From the NCBI RefSeq assembly GCF_014337195.1, contig NZ_CP060634.1:310001-374000 (forward strand): DNA of 64,000 nt, given 5' to 3'. This document shows positions 37,130 through 47,500 of the stretch, piece by piece. Under the pieces are notes generated by a model. That model worked only from the letters and a program-made list of their open reading frames with translations. It was not told the DNA's origin and ran no database searches. The number at the start of each line of letters is the position of its first letter. Position 1 is the stretch's first letter. Position numbers and translations under genes: made by a program. This DNA comes from Qiania dongpingensis (GTDB lineage Bacteria; Bacillota; Clostridia; Lachnospirales; Lachnospiraceae).

Positions 37130-38008
37130 CTACTCAATATTTTGAATCTGTTCCCTTACTTTTTCTATCTCTGTCTTTAAATCTATGGCCGTCCCGGAAA
37201 TCTCCATGTCATTTGCTTTGGAAAGAATCGTATTCGCTTCCCGGTTCATCTCCTGGGCAATGAAATCCAGCTTCCTTCCTACGGCCCCGCCCTTCATGAG
37301 AGAGTCCTTCATGGTCTTAATATGACTCATAAGGCGTACCGTCTCTTCATCCACGCAGATTTTATCCGCAAACAAAGTGACCTCCGCGGCAATTCGGTTC
37401 TCGTCGATGCCGCTGCCCTCAAGAAGCTCTTTTACCTTGTCTTCTACTTTTTTCCTGTATTCCTGGATGATCTGAGGAGAACGCTTCTCTATCTCTCCGA
37501 CCCATCCGGCCATGGTATCCAGCTTCTCGCAGAGGTCTTCCCTGAGATGTCCGCCTTCCTCCGTCCGCTGCTCCACAAACTTTTCCAGAGCTCCTAAAAG
37601 CGCTTCCTTTAAAAGCTGCCAAAGCTCCTCTTCGTCCTCCTCCGACTGTTCCGCGGTGATGACCTCCGGGAAACGAGAAAGAGAGGATACCCTCACATCA
37701 TTCTCGATGGAGAACTGATCGCTCATCTTGGAAAAAATATCCATGTATTCTCTGGCCAGCGCCTCATTGTAATTGAGTCTCACAGCCTTATCCGAGAATG
37801 TCTCACAAGAGACATAGATATCCACCTTGCCCCTTTGGATGCCGCTTTTCAAAAGGCTTCTGATATCCGCCTCAAAGGCTCCGAATTTCTTCGGCATCTT
37901 AATGCCCAAATCCAGATAACGGTGATTGACCGATTTCATCTCCACCGAGATCTTATAATCTTCATTGGACGCCTCGCATCTGCCGAAGCCTGTCATGCTC
38001 TTAACCAT
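37130..38008 (-). CDS. yicC: YicC/YloC family endoribonuclease
   Basis: A 292-residue protein starting MVKSMTGFGRCEAS, with VEMKSVNHRYLDLGIKMP and the C-terminal REANTILSKANDMEISG, all family signatures. YicC proteins are endoribonucleases. First gene of the yicC-remA-gmk-rpoZ-rimO-pgsA-cinA block. Confidence 0.92.
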   Translation of the reverse strand: MVKSMTGFGRCEASNEDYKISVEMKSVNHRYLDLGIKMPKKFGAFEADIRSLLKSGIQRGKVDIYVSCETFSDKAVRLNYNEALAREYMDIFSKMSDQFSIENDVRVSSLSRFPEVITAEQSEEDEEELWQLLKEALLGALEKFVEQRTEEGGHLREDLCEKLDTMAGWVGEIEKRSPQIIQEYRKKVEDKVKELLEGSGIDENRIAAEVTLFADKICVDEETVRLMSHIKTMKDSLMKGGAVGRKLDFIAQEMNREANTILSKANDMEISGTAIDLKTEIEKVREQIQNIE

Positions 38009-38088
38009 TGTCTCTTTGTCCTTCCAATTACCGGGGCCGTTTCCTGCTCCGATTATTTGATGTCCTGCATTTGCACATAATCTAATTT

Positions 38089-38117
38089 ATTATAATTCAT
38101 TCCCTGATACAAGTCAA
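38089..38117 (-). promoter_or_regulatory. Promoter of the yicC-gmk-rpoZ operon
   Basis: TTGACT (38117-38112), 17 bases, perfect TATAAT (38094-38089) on the minus strand, about 75 bases before yicC. Confidence 0.8.
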
Positions 38118-38197
38118 TGAGAAATGGCCTCCAAAGCCCCCGGTCATTTTAGGAGCCGGAGCCTAAGGAAATTTCTCTGGCCCCCTAACTCCACTTG

Positions 38198-38206
38198 TGA
38201 TAAAAT
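38198..38206 (+). promoter_or_regulatory. Possible extended -10 promoter of rqcH
   Basis: TGATAAAAT, an extended -10 form, about 30 bases before the rqcH start; no good -35 is seen. Confidence 0.4.
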
Positions 38207-38238
38207 AGGGGATATCATTATGTGGAGGTATGACTCAT

Positions 38239-39987
38239 ATGGCACTGGACGGAATCGTAATCGCCTGTATGGCAAAAGAAATGAAGGAACGCATCACAGG
38301 AGGGCGAATCACAAAAATCGCCCAGCCGGAGGCAGACGCCCTGATGCTCACCATAAAAAACCAAAAAGACACCTGGAAGCTCTTCCTTTCGGCGGGAGCC
38401 AGCCTCCCCCTCGTCTACTTCACCGAACAGAACAAGCAGAGTCCCATGACGGCCCCCAATTTTTGCATGCTTCTCCGCAAGCATATCGGAGGGGGGCGCA
38501 TCCTTTCCGTGACACAGCCTGGACTGGAACGGATTCTGGAGCTGGAAATCGAACATCTGGATGAAATGGGGGACTTGTGCCGGAAAAGGCTGGTCGCGGA
38601 ATTCATGGGAAAACACAGCAACCTGATCTTCTGCGACAGCAGTGATACCATCATTGACAGCATAAAGCATATTCCACTCTCCGTAAGCTCCGTCCGGGAA
38701 GTGCTTCCCGGCCGGCCTTATTTTATTCCCGACACCATGAAAAAAGAAAATCCCCTGTCCCTTTCCGAAGAGAGCTTTTTCTCAGGCGCCGCCGCAAAAC
38801 CCATGCCGATCTCAAAGGCTCTTTATACCGGGTACACCGGACTGAGTCCCGTAATGGCGGAGGAAATCTGCTACGCCGCTTCTCTGGACAGCTCGCGGCC
38901 CATCAATACTTTATCCAGTCTGGAGCTGACCCATCTGTTCGGAATCTTCCGAGCCTTTATGGAGGATGTGAAAAGCGGGCGCTTTACCCCCTGTATCGCA
39001 TATGACGGCAGGCTCCCTGTGGAATTTTCAGCCCTTCCGCTCACACATCTGGCGGCTTACGAACAGAAAACCTTTGATTCCATCAGTGAGGTCCTGGAAT
39101 CTTATTACGCTTCCCGCGAAACAGTGACCCGTATCCGGCAGAAATCTGTGGACCTTCGCCGGATCGTCCAGACAGCCCTGGAGCGGAACCGGAAAAAATA
39201 CGATCTGCAGCTCCGCCAGCTGAAGGACACAGAAAAGCGGGACAAATTCCGTATTTACGGCGAACTCATCAATACCTACGGCTATGAACTGGAATCCGGC
39301 GCAAAAGTCCTGGAGGCCCTCAATTATTATTCCGGCGAGACGGTCAAGATTCCTTTGGACGATACCATGACCCCTCAGGAGAATGCCAAACGATATTTTG
39401 ACAGATACGGAAAACTGAAACGCACCTTTGAAGCCCTCACGGAACTCACAAAGGAGACAAAAGAAGAAATCGATTATCTGGAATCCGTCTCCTCTGCATT
39501 GGATATCGCCAGGACAGAAGAAGATCTCACCCAGATCAAGGAAGAACTCCGGGAATCCGGCTATATCCGCAAGCGGGGCCCGAAGGATAAAAAAGCGAAG
39601 ATCACCAGTATCCCGCTTCATTATCTTTCTTCAGACGGCTACCATATCTATGTCGGAAAAAATAACCTGCAGAACGAGGAGCTGACCTTTCACTTCGCGT
39701 CCGGGAGCGACTGGTGGTTCCATGCCAAAGGCATACCCGGTTCCCACGTCATCGTCAAAGCCGAAGGAAAAGCCAGGGAGGAGCTTCCCGACCGTCTGTA
39801 CGAGGAAGCCGCCCGCCTGGCCGCATATTATTCCAAAGGCCGTGAGAATGACAAGGTGGAAATCGACTACGTGGAAAAAAAGCAGGTAAAAAAGGTAAGC
39901 GGCGCAAAGCCGGGCTTTGTCATTTACCACACCAATTACTCCATGATAGCCGATCCGGATATCTCAGGCCTAACGGAAGTGAAATAG
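38239..39987 (+). CDS. rqcH: Rqc2/NFACT family protein RqcH
   Basis: A 582-residue NFACT protein (older name fibronectin-binding protein A). N-terminal NFACT-N domain (MALDGIVIACMAKEMKERI), helix-hairpin and coiled-coil middle, then the DUF814/NFACT-R domain (DGYHIYVGKNNLQNE, DWWFHAKGIPGSHVI). It recognises obstructed 50S subunits and adds C-terminal alanine tails to mark stalled products. The ATG at 38239 is preceded by GGAGG at ten bases; the first ATG is too close. Stops two bases from the convergent hflC. Confidence 0.93.
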   Translation: MALDGIVIACMAKEMKERITGGRITKIAQPEADALMLTIKNQKDTWKLFLSAGASLPLVYFTEQNKQSPMTAPNFCMLLRKHIGGGRILSVTQPGLERILELEIEHLDEMGDLCRKRLVAEFMGKHSNLIFCDSSDTIIDSIKHIPLSVSSVREVLPGRPYFIPDTMKKENPLSLSEESFFSGAAAKPMPISKALYTGYTGLSPVMAEEICYAASLDSSRPINTLSSLELTHLFGIFRAFMEDVKSGRFTPCIAYDGRLPVEFSALPLTHLAAYEQKTFDSISEVLESYYASRETVTRIRQKSVDLRRIVQTALERNRKKYDLQLRQLKDTEKRDKFRIYGELINTYGYELESGAKVLEALNYYSGETVKIPLDDTMTPQENAKRYFDRYGKLKRTFEALTELTKETKEEIDYLESVSSALDIARTEEDLTQIKEELRESGYIRKRGPKDKKAKITSIPLHYLSSDGYHIYVGKNNLQNEELTFHFASGSDWWFHAKGIPGSHVIVKAEGKAREELPDRLYEEAARLAAYYSKGRENDKVEIDYVEKKQVKKVSGAKPGFVIYHTNYSMIADPDISGLTEVK

Positions 39988-39989
39988 TC

Positions 39990-40856
39990 TTAACCCTGAT
40001 TCATAAATATTTCTGCTATGGGAGAATCCTTGGGAAGGATCAGCGTATTATTCCCACCGGTCAATGAGGCCTTTGCAGCATCCAGAGAACGGACGTAAGC
40101 ATAAAAATCTGCTTTGTTCTCGTCGGAATAAGCGTCTGCCAGTATCTTCATGTACTCGGATTCTCCTTCTGCGATGATCCCTGCCGCCTGTGCCTTTGCA
40201 TCTGACAGCATGATCTCCACTTCTTTATCCGTAGTATTCCGGATTTTCTGCGCTTCTGAATCGCCTTCCGCCTGATAAGTCGCCGCGATTTTTCCCCGTT
40301 CAGAGATCATCCTTTCATAAACAGCCTCTTTATTGTCCTCCGGAAGGTCCAGCTGCTTTAATTCGATGGTCTGAAGCTCTATTCCATAGGAATCCATAGA
40401 CTCTCCCATTCCTGCTTGGATTGCCTCCTGAAGCTCACCGTCCCTGGCCGCGATCACATCATTCTGCGTCATATTGCTGATGACGTTCTTGGTGGAATTA
40501 TATACTGCCGCATCAATCCTCTGTTCCGCGCTGGTCTGAGACGAATTCAGTGTCTTCGCAAACTTCAGGGGGTCTGTCACTTTCCAGAGAACATAGCTGT
40601 CTGCGATCATGGTCTTTTTATCCATGGTGATCACATCCGATTCCGGCAGATCATAGAGAAGCAGCTGATTGGGAATCTTATCTGCGGATTCCAAAAAGGG
40701 AATCTTGAATGTTATCCCGGCATCCGCTATGATTCTGTCCACTTTTCCAAAGCGGCGTATCAGACTGTATTCATTCTCCTTCGTTATCACGATGGATAAC
40801 GCCAAAAGGACCACCGCAAAAATCCCGAGAACAACTGCTATTAATTTTTTCTTCAT
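39990..40856 (-). CDS. hflC: Protease modulator HflC
   Basis: A 288-residue SPFH/Band 7 protein with one N-terminal membrane helix (LIAVVLGIFAVVLLALSIVI) and VLWKVTDPLKFAKTL, ERGKIAATYQAEGDSEAQKI, as in HflC. With HflK it forms a membrane cage around FtsH and tunes its proteolysis. Stop codon faces that of rqcH at 2 bases. Ends the riboswitch-controlled unit. Confidence 0.93.
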   Translation of the reverse strand: MKKKLIAVVLGIFAVVLLALSIVITKENEYSLIRRFGKVDRIIADAGITFKIPFLESADKIPNQLLLYDLPESDVITMDKKTMIADSYVLWKVTDPLKFAKTLNSSQTSAEQRIDAAVYNSTKNVISNMTQNDVIAARDGELQEAIQAGMGESMDSYGIELQTIELKQLDLPEDNKEAVYERMISERGKIAATYQAEGDSEAQKIRNTTDKEVEIMLSDAKAQAAGIIAEGESEYMKILADAYSDENKADFYAYVRSLDAAKASLTGGNNTLILPKDSPIAEIFMNQG

Positions 40857-40883
40857 GATTCTGTCCTCCTAATCCTTTCCCGA

Positions 40884-41981
40884 TCAATTCGCCGTGCCGG
40901 CATCTGAGCCCGAGGCGCCCGCGTCAGTTCCCGAAGAGCCTGTGCCGCTCCCAGCAGCGCTTCCTGCCGCTGCGGCCTGGTTTACCGTCGCTCCGCCGGA
41001 CAGCTGATCCATCAGCATGGTGCTGGTGCTGTCGGTCCCGTCGATGATGACTTTCAGGTTGGGAAGCACCGCCTCCATCGTTTCATAAAACATCCTCTGT
41101 TTCGTGACCAGCGGATTCTTTACGTATTCTTCATACTGGGCGCTGAACATCGATACATCCGCGTAAGCTTCATTGATACGTTTCGTCTTGGTAGATTCGG
41201 CTTCCTGCAGAATCTGATCCACATCCGCCTCTGCCTTGGGAAGCTTTTCATTCCGGTACTTATTTGCATTGTTTATGGAAGTTTCCTTCCCCTGCTTTGC
41301 AGTCTCCACGTCCTTAAATGCCTCCAGCACCTCAAGCGTGGGAGGTTCGGAATCCTGTATGGTGATATTCACCAGCTGAAGACCGATATCCTTCTGTTCC
41401 AGCTGCTCCAGCAGCAGCTCTTTTATCCTGGACTGAATCTCATTTTTCCCTGTCGTCAGGACACTATCCACATCGTAGTTACTCACCACGCTCCTGATGC
41501 AGCTCTGGGCCAGATTTCTAAGGACCTCCACCGGCTTTTCAGAAGCGAACACGGCTTTCACCGGATCCGATACACGGTACTCCACATAAAAATCTATATC
41601 CACAAAATTGAAGTCGGAGGTGATCATCACCGCCTCTTCGGTCACCGCCTGCCCTTCGCTGTCAAATCCTACGGAAAATCCCTGAATGGTGGTGTCCACC
41701 TTCTTCACCTGCTGTACGAATGGAACCTTAAAATGCAGTCCGGATTCCTTTACAGATTTGGCGACTCCAAAGGTTGTGACCACCGCCTGTTCCTGTTCGT
41801 TGATGGTATAAGTAGAATTAAATGCCAGCACGACCACCGCCACTGCGGCCAGCAGGATGACCGATATCCGTTTTCCATGCTTCAGGACTTTTTTCCCTTT
41901 TCCTGATTTTTTCGGGCCGTCGGAATCTGGTTCTACCACCTTCGGACCTTTGTTAAAATAAGTTTCAAAAAAGCTTCTCAT
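40884..41981 (-). CDS. hflK: Protease modulator HflK
   Basis: A 365-residue SPFH/Band 7 protein: cytoplasmic Lys-rich start, one membrane helix (ISVILLAAVAVVVLAF), Band 7 domain (FGVAKSVKESGLHFKVPFVQ) and a Gly-Ser-Ala-rich disordered tail. Partner of HflC, 27 bases upstream. AGGAGG precedes the ATG. Its leader carries a manganese-type riboswitch and terminator. Confidence 0.92.
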   Translation of the reverse strand: MRSFFETYFNKGPKVVEPDSDGPKKSGKGKKVLKHGKRISVILLAAVAVVVLAFNSTYTINEQEQAVVTTFGVAKSVKESGLHFKVPFVQQVKKVDTTIQGFSVGFDSEGQAVTEEAVMITSDFNFVDIDFYVEYRVSDPVKAVFASEKPVEVLRNLAQSCIRSVVSNYDVDSVLTTGKNEIQSRIKELLLEQLEQKDIGLQLVNITIQDSEPPTLEVLEAFKDVETAKQGKETSINNANKYRNEKLPKAEADVDQILQEAESTKTKRINEAYADVSMFSAQYEEYVKNPLVTKQRMFYETMEAVLPNLKVIIDGTDSTSTMLMDQLSGGATVNQAAAAGSAAGSGTGSSGTDAGASGSDAGTAN

Positions 41982-42082
41982 ACTTAACCTCCTGTGTGTA
42001 TGATGATAACCTCCGAGTTACTTTCCGGAGCCCGCTGCGGAGCTTCCAAGGCCTTTCTCCGGATATTCCTGCCATATAAAAG

Positions 42083-42126
42083 AAAAAGACCTTTACCGCA
42101 GCCGTCCGGCTGCAATAAAAGTCTTG
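42083..42126 (-). terminator. Riboswitch-linked terminator before hflK
   Basis: On the minus strand AAGACTTTTATTGCAGCC pairs with GGCTGCGGTAAAGGTCTT around four loop bases, followed by TTTTTCTTTT. Its left arm contains the 3' strand of the aptamer closing stem, so the two structures exclude each other. Confidence 0.85.
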
Positions 42127-42212
42127 CTATTAAGCTATCTGCGGGTTAATCCCTAACCGTCGTGACGCAGGATAGAACATCTTCTCTCTGATGTTAGCTA
42201 CTCCCTCTTATT
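42114..42212 (-). promoter_or_regulatory. yybP-ykoY (Mn2+) riboswitch aptamer
   Basis: Minus-strand RNA starts AATAAGAG, which pairs with the later CTTTTATT (closing stem P1). After it come GGAGTAGC and, at the far side, AGCAAGAC, the two halves of the conserved L1 loop. A hairpin AACATC/GATGTT follows, then the stem CTGCG/CGCAG enclosing CGTCA and a GGTT/AACC hairpin (L3 side). This order and these strings match yybP-ykoY RNAs, which sense Mn2+. Ligand binding should stabilise P1 and block the overlapping terminator, giving an ON switch for hflK-hflC. Confidence 0.85.
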
Positions 42213-42219
42213 GAGAAAT

Positions 42220-42248
42220 AGTATACACAGAAGCGGCAGCTTTGTCAA
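42220..42248 (-). promoter_or_regulatory. Promoter of the riboswitch-hflKC unit
   Basis: TTGACA (42248-42243), 17 bases, TATACT (42225-42220) on the minus strand. Transcription would begin almost exactly at the first aptamer base. Confidence 0.85.
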
Positions 42249-42315
42249 CGATAAATGGATTTCATATTTATTAACAATTCGTTACGGCATCCATATGCTC
42301 AAGCACATTTTTTTA

Positions 42316-43542
42316 TCATGATCCCTGGAAAATCCCCTTCTGTTTTACTACCTTCGGGCGGTATCCCTTTTCCTCCAGAGCATTTACGATCTGATGCTTA
42401 TGCTCAGTTCCAAAGGCCTCCAGCGTGATCCGAAGCTCCACGGCATCATTCCTGTTGATGCTCACAAACTGATTATGCTCCAGCTTGATGACATTTCCCT
42501 GCATTCCGGCGATCACAGAGGAAACATTCACTAATTCACCCGGCTTATCCGGAAGCAGTACGGACACGGTAAAAATCCGGTCCCTCTGGATCAGCCCGTG
42601 CTGTACGATGGAAGACATGGTGATCACATCCATGTTGCCGCCGCTTATGATGGATACCACTTTTTTATTTTTCACATCCAGATGCTTAAGGGCAGCGACT
42701 GTCAAAAGCCCGGAATTTTCCGCCACCATTTTGTGATTCTCCACCATATCCAGAAACGCTACGATAAGCTCCGTATCCTCCACGGTTATGATATCGTCCA
42801 CATTCTCCTGGATATAAGGCAGCAGAAGGTCGCCCGGTGTCTTCACAGCGGTGCCGTCCGCAATGGTATTTATCTTCGGCAGAGTGACAACCTTCCCCTG
42901 GCGCAGGGATTCCTGCATGCAGTTGGCCCCGGCCGGTTCCACACCGATAACCTTGATGCTGGGGTTCAGAAGCTTTGCAAGCGTGGAAACGCCTGTACAG
43001 AGTCCGCCGCCGCCGATGGGCACCAGGATATAGTCCACCGTAGGAAGTTCCTTGACGATCTCCATGGCAATGGTTCCCTGTCCGGTCGCCACGGTGAGGT
43101 CATTGAAGGGATGGATAAAGGTGTATCCGTTCTCCTCTGCCAGCTGATAGGCATATTCACATGCCTCATCGTATACATCCCCATAGAGCACGACCTCAGC
43201 GCCATAGCTTTTCGTCCTGTTCACCTTCATAAGAGGCGTTGTGGTAGGCATCACTACGACCGCTTTTGCTCCAAACTTCTTTGCAGCATAAGCCACTCCC
43301 TGGGCATGATTTCCAGCGGACGCGGTGATCAGGCCCTTTGCCCGCTCCTCTTCTGTCATCGTGCTGATTTTATAATAAGCCCCCCGTACCTTATAGGCTC
43401 CCGTATACTGCAGATTTTCCGGCTTGAAATATACCTTATTTCCGGTCTGTGCGCTGAAATACTCACTAAATACCAGTTTTGTCTCCAGTGTTACATTGCT
43501 GACGGCCTCCGCCGCCTCTTCAAATTTCTCAAGTGTCAGCAT
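42316..43542 (-). CDS. ilvA: Threonine ammonia-lyase
   Basis: A 408-residue PLP enzyme converting threonine to 2-oxobutyrate. The PLP Lys lies in QYTGAYKVRGAYYKI, followed by TASAGNHAQGVAYAA and VPIGGGGLCTGVSTL; residues about 325-402 form a single ACT domain (VSVLLPDKPGELVNVSSVIA), as in the short biosynthetic or TdcB-like form. No ilv genes lie nearby, so biosynthetic or catabolic use cannot be decided. Confidence 0.93.
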   Translation of the reverse strand: MLTLEKFEEAAEAVSNVTLETKLVFSEYFSAQTGNKVYFKPENLQYTGAYKVRGAYYKISTMTEEERAKGLITASAGNHAQGVAYAAKKFGAKAVVVMPTTTPLMKVNRTKSYGAEVVLYGDVYDEACEYAYQLAEENGYTFIHPFNDLTVATGQGTIAMEIVKELPTVDYILVPIGGGGLCTGVSTLAKLLNPSIKVIGVEPAGANCMQESLRQGKVVTLPKINTIADGTAVKTPGDLLLPYIQENVDDIITVEDTELIVAFLDMVENHKMVAENSGLLTVAALKHLDVKNKKVVSIISGGNMDVITMSSIVQHGLIQRDRIFTVSVLLPDKPGELVNVSSVIAGMQGNVIKLEHNQFVSINRNDAVELRITLEAFGTEHKHQIVNALEEKGYRPKVVKQKGIFQGS

Positions 43543-43573
43543 TTTCCCTTTCCCTCACTTTATATATCGTCTC

Positions 43574-44509
43574 TTATGACTGGCCCACGTGGAATAAAGC
43601 ATTGACAAACTCATCCGGATCAAATTTCTGCAGATCGTCCATCTGTTCGCCGATACCGATGTATTTTACCGGAATGCCGAGCTCTGCCTGTATCGCTACG
43701 GCGATTCCTCCTTTTGCAGTACCGTCCAGCTTCGTCAAAATGATGCCGGTGATATCCGCCACCTCTCGGAACTGTCTTGCCTGCTCCAGGGCGTTCTGCC
43801 CTGTGGTCCCGTCCAGGACCACTAACGTTTCCTTATACGCTTCCGGGTATTCCTTGTCTATGATCCTGTGAATTTTCCGAAGCTCCTCCATCAAATTCTT
43901 TTTATTGTGAAGACGGCCGGCAGTATCACATATCAGCACGTCCGCGTTTCTGGCTTTGGCCGCCGAGACCGCGTCATAGACCACAGCCGCCGGATCGGAC
44001 CCTTCCTGCTGCGCGATGATATCCACTCCTGCCCGTACCGCCCATTCCGTCAGCTGCTCAATCGCAGCGGCACGGAACGTATCGGCCGCTGCCACCAGAA
44101 CTTTCTTTTTCTTTTCCTTCAGCTGTCCGGCCAGCTTTCCCACCGAAGTAGTCTTTCCCACTCCGTTGACTCCGATCACCAGCACCACCGATTTCCTGTT
44201 CTCGAATTCGTAGGCATTCTCCCCCAGGTCCATCTGCTTTTTGATGGTATCGATCAGCAGCGCCTTGCACTCGGACGGCTCTTTGATCTTCCGTTCCTTT
44301 ACCTGAGCCTTCAGATCCTGGATGATAGATTCCGTCGTATGGATTCCAATGTCGCCCATGATCAGGGTCTCTTCAATCTCTTCGTAAAAATCGTCGTCAA
44401 TGGCGGAAAAACCATTGAAGATGGAATCAATCCCCGCGACGATATTATCCCTGGTCTTACTTAGGCCGGCAACTAAGCGGCTGAAAAATCCTTTTTTCTC
44501 CTGGCTCAT
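43574..44509 (-). CDS. ftsY: Signal recognition particle receptor FtsY
   Basis: A 311-residue SRP GTPase. Short N-terminal NG leader without the long acidic A domain, then GVNGVGKTTSVGKLAG (G1), ADTFRAAAIEQL, DTAGRLHNKKNLM and TKLDGTAKGG. It docks ribosome-SRP complexes at the membrane. Follows smc by 87 bases, the usual order. Confidence 0.96.
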   Translation of the reverse strand: MSQEKKGFFSRLVAGLSKTRDNIVAGIDSIFNGFSAIDDDFYEEIEETLIMGDIGIHTTESIIQDLKAQVKERKIKEPSECKALLIDTIKKQMDLGENAYEFENRKSVVLVIGVNGVGKTTSVGKLAGQLKEKKKKVLVAAADTFRAAAIEQLTEWAVRAGVDIIAQQEGSDPAAVVYDAVSAAKARNADVLICDTAGRLHNKKNLMEELRKIHRIIDKEYPEAYKETLVVLDGTTGQNALEQARQFREVADITGIILTKLDGTAKGGIAVAIQAELGIPVKYIGIGEQMDDLQKFDPDEFVNALFHVGQS

Positions 44510-44596
44510 ATATGCGCCTCCTCCGTTATACTAAATGTACACCTATTTCTGCTATTCTGTCAAATAACTATAGACTAAGTCTGACATATCTGCAGG

Positions 44597-47500
44597 TTAT
44601 GCCGGCTGTTCCGTAAGGTCTACCGAAACCAGCGTCGACACGCCTTTTTCCTGCATGGTAATGCCATACAGCCGGTCAGCGATCAGCATAGTCCCTCTTC
44701 TATGGGTTATCACAATAAACTGTGTATGCTTCTTAAGCTTCTCCAGATAGGCTGCGTAACGCCCCACATTGCTGTCGTCTAAAGCCGCCTCAATCTCGTC
44801 CAGCAGACAGAACGGGGACGGCTTCAGGTTCTGAATGGCGAACAGCAGGCTGATCGCCGTCAGCGCCTTTTCTCCGCCGCTCAGCTGCATCATATTCTGG
44901 AGCTTCTTACCAGGAGGCTGTGCAATGATCTGAATTCCGGCCTCCAGAAGGTCCTCTCCTTCCACCAGCTCCAAAGTACCCTGGCCTCCGCCGAAAAGCT
45001 CCCTGAACACTCTGTCGAATTCCAATCTGATATCCCGGAATTTCTCCTCAAACTGGCGCCGCATGCCGCTGTCCAGCTCTTCGATGATCTGAATCAGGCT
45101 TTCCTCTGCTTTTTTCAGATCGTCGTGCTGTCCCTTCATAAAGAAATACCGCTCCGATATCTCTTTGTAGTCCTCAATGGCGTTTACGTTGACCGGGCCC
45201 AGCTCCTTGATCGCCTGCCTGAGCGCCGCCACCTGCCTGCGTATGGCAGTCAGGCCGAGCTCCTCCTCAAACGACATGGCGGAAACAGCAGAAGGCGTGA
45301 GCTCATATTCCTCCCAGAGATATTGAATCTGCTGTTCGATCAATTCCTCACATTTTTCCTTCTGGCTTTCCAGACGGTAGACCTCCTTGTCCAGCCGGCT
45401 GATTTCATTGGAAAGAGTCTCTCTTCTTTCAAAAAAGCTTTTCTGCTCTTTCGCATACCGCTCTTTTTCAGCCGTATATTCAGAAATAGAAATCTCCAGG
45501 CGAGCAGACTCTGACACCTTTTCCTCTATCTGACCGCGGATTGATACAATCTGCGCCCGTTTTTCCTCCACATTTTTTCTGCAGCCCTCCATACTTTCCC
45601 GAAGGGAAGCCTCCTCCTCTTTCAGACGTCCCGCCTCCCCTGTGATCCGGAGAATGTTCTCCAAAATAAAGCTGTCCTTCTGGGACATGGAGGAAAATTC
45701 CAGCTGAGCCTTGGAAAATTCTGCTCTGTGGGCTTCCCGCTTTTCCCGTTCTTTTTCGGCCCTCGCCTCCAACTTCTTTATTTCTTTTTCATATTCCCTG
45801 TTCTTCGATTCCAGGTCCTTGCTTTCCGCCTTTAATTCTGCTTTTCCAGCTTCAATCTCCGCAAGCTGGGCCGCAAGCTGCTTTCCTTCTGCCGAAATAC
45901 TTTCATATCCCGAGGCAATCTCTTCCGCTTTCTTACCAGCGCCGAATAGGTTTGCCTCGAGAGAGGACAACGACACCTGTGCTTTCTGAAGAGTGTTTCT
46001 ATTTGCCTCAATGGCCTCCTGAAGATTCTTCATTTCCTTCGAAACTGCCGTGACCCTCTCCTGCACCCTGTCATACTGGGCGAGCACTTGATTCATGGAG
46101 TGCTCCAGCTCCTCCAGCTCTCTCTTTCTGCCAAGAAGATTGCTGCTGTTGCGGAAAGCGCCTCCAGTCATGGAGCCTCCCGCATTCAAAAGCTCTCCTT
46201 CTAAAGTGACGATCCGAAGCGAATATTTGAATTTTTTCGCAAGGGCAATGGCGTGATCTATGTTATCAACCACCAGAATCCTGCCCAGCAGGTATTCAGC
46301 CAGCTTGTCATATCCGCCTTTTACGCTGACCAGATCATGGGCAAGGCCGATGACTCCCGGCTCCTCAAGCGCTTCTTTCTTCTGGAAGCCGCCCCGGGCC
46401 GTGATGCTCGTTAACGGCAGAAACGTCGCCCGGCCAAATTTATTTTTCTTCAGATACTCAATCAGATTTTTCGCCGTCGGCTCAGAGTCCGTCACCACAT
46501 TCTGAATGGAGCCGCCCAGAGCCGTCTCTATGGCTGTTTCATATTCCTTAGGCGTCTCCAGAAGATCCGCTACGACGCCGATGATTCCCGGTGTGGAGGT
46601 CTTTACCTCCATGACTTTCCGGATGCTGTTTCCATATCCTTCATACCGTTCCGCCAGATTCCTGAGGGATTCCAGTCTCGTTCGAAGCGTATGATATTCC
46701 TGCTGCTTCTGATTGAGTATCTTATTCTCATGATAAAAATTTTCCTGCGCATCCTTATATGCAAGGTTTTTTTCCTCGTTCTCACGGGTGAGTCCGTCTA
46801 TTTCTTCATTCGTTTTCTTGATTTGAGCCTTAATCCGCTCTATGACCTGTTTCTGCGCCTCTTCTTCGCTCTTTACTCTGAGAAGCCTCTGGCTCAGCTC
46901 GCTTTTTCTGACCTGATTCTGCTCCTGCAGGGTCACAAACCGCTGATTTTTCGCTCCCAAGGACGCTTTATCATTCAACGCATCTAAAATGCTGTTTTTC
47001 TTGGCGCTGATCTCAAATTCCAGCGCATGAATCCTGTCTTCATCCTCCTCAAGCTTTTCGCGGAGCAGCCCCTGCCTGTCGTCCAGAGCATCCAGGATCT
47101 CGTTGATTTCTCCTTTTTGCCTGGTAAACTCTGTTTTTTGCTCCATTTTATCTGAAAGCTCCTGGAAAATAGCCGACATACGGGCTTTCACATGCTCTTC
47201 ACTCGCCTCTTCCGTATGGATCTGCTCCTCCAGCACTTTTATGCGGCCTTCCATGGATTCTGACGCCAGATGGCTGTTCCCCAGCGCCGTTCGGCTGTTC
47301 TCCAGTTTCTCATCCACCTGGGAAATAATTTCTGCCAGTTCATCATACCGGCCTTTCAGTTCCTCTGAACACCTCCGGCTCTCATTAAGATCGGCAGAAA
47401 CCGCCGCCAGATTATCCTCTATGCTCTTTTTTTTCTCTTTTTGAGCCTGACTTTCCAGAAAGAAGCTGTGCATGTCCAGATTCTTCAGCTCTTCCTTCAG

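Noticed and set aside
42114..42212. THF riboswitch or T-box in the leader before hflK
   Set aside because: The GAGTAG-like string alone suggested THF, but the other THF core strings and the T-box GGTGG element are missing; yybP-ykoY explains every part.
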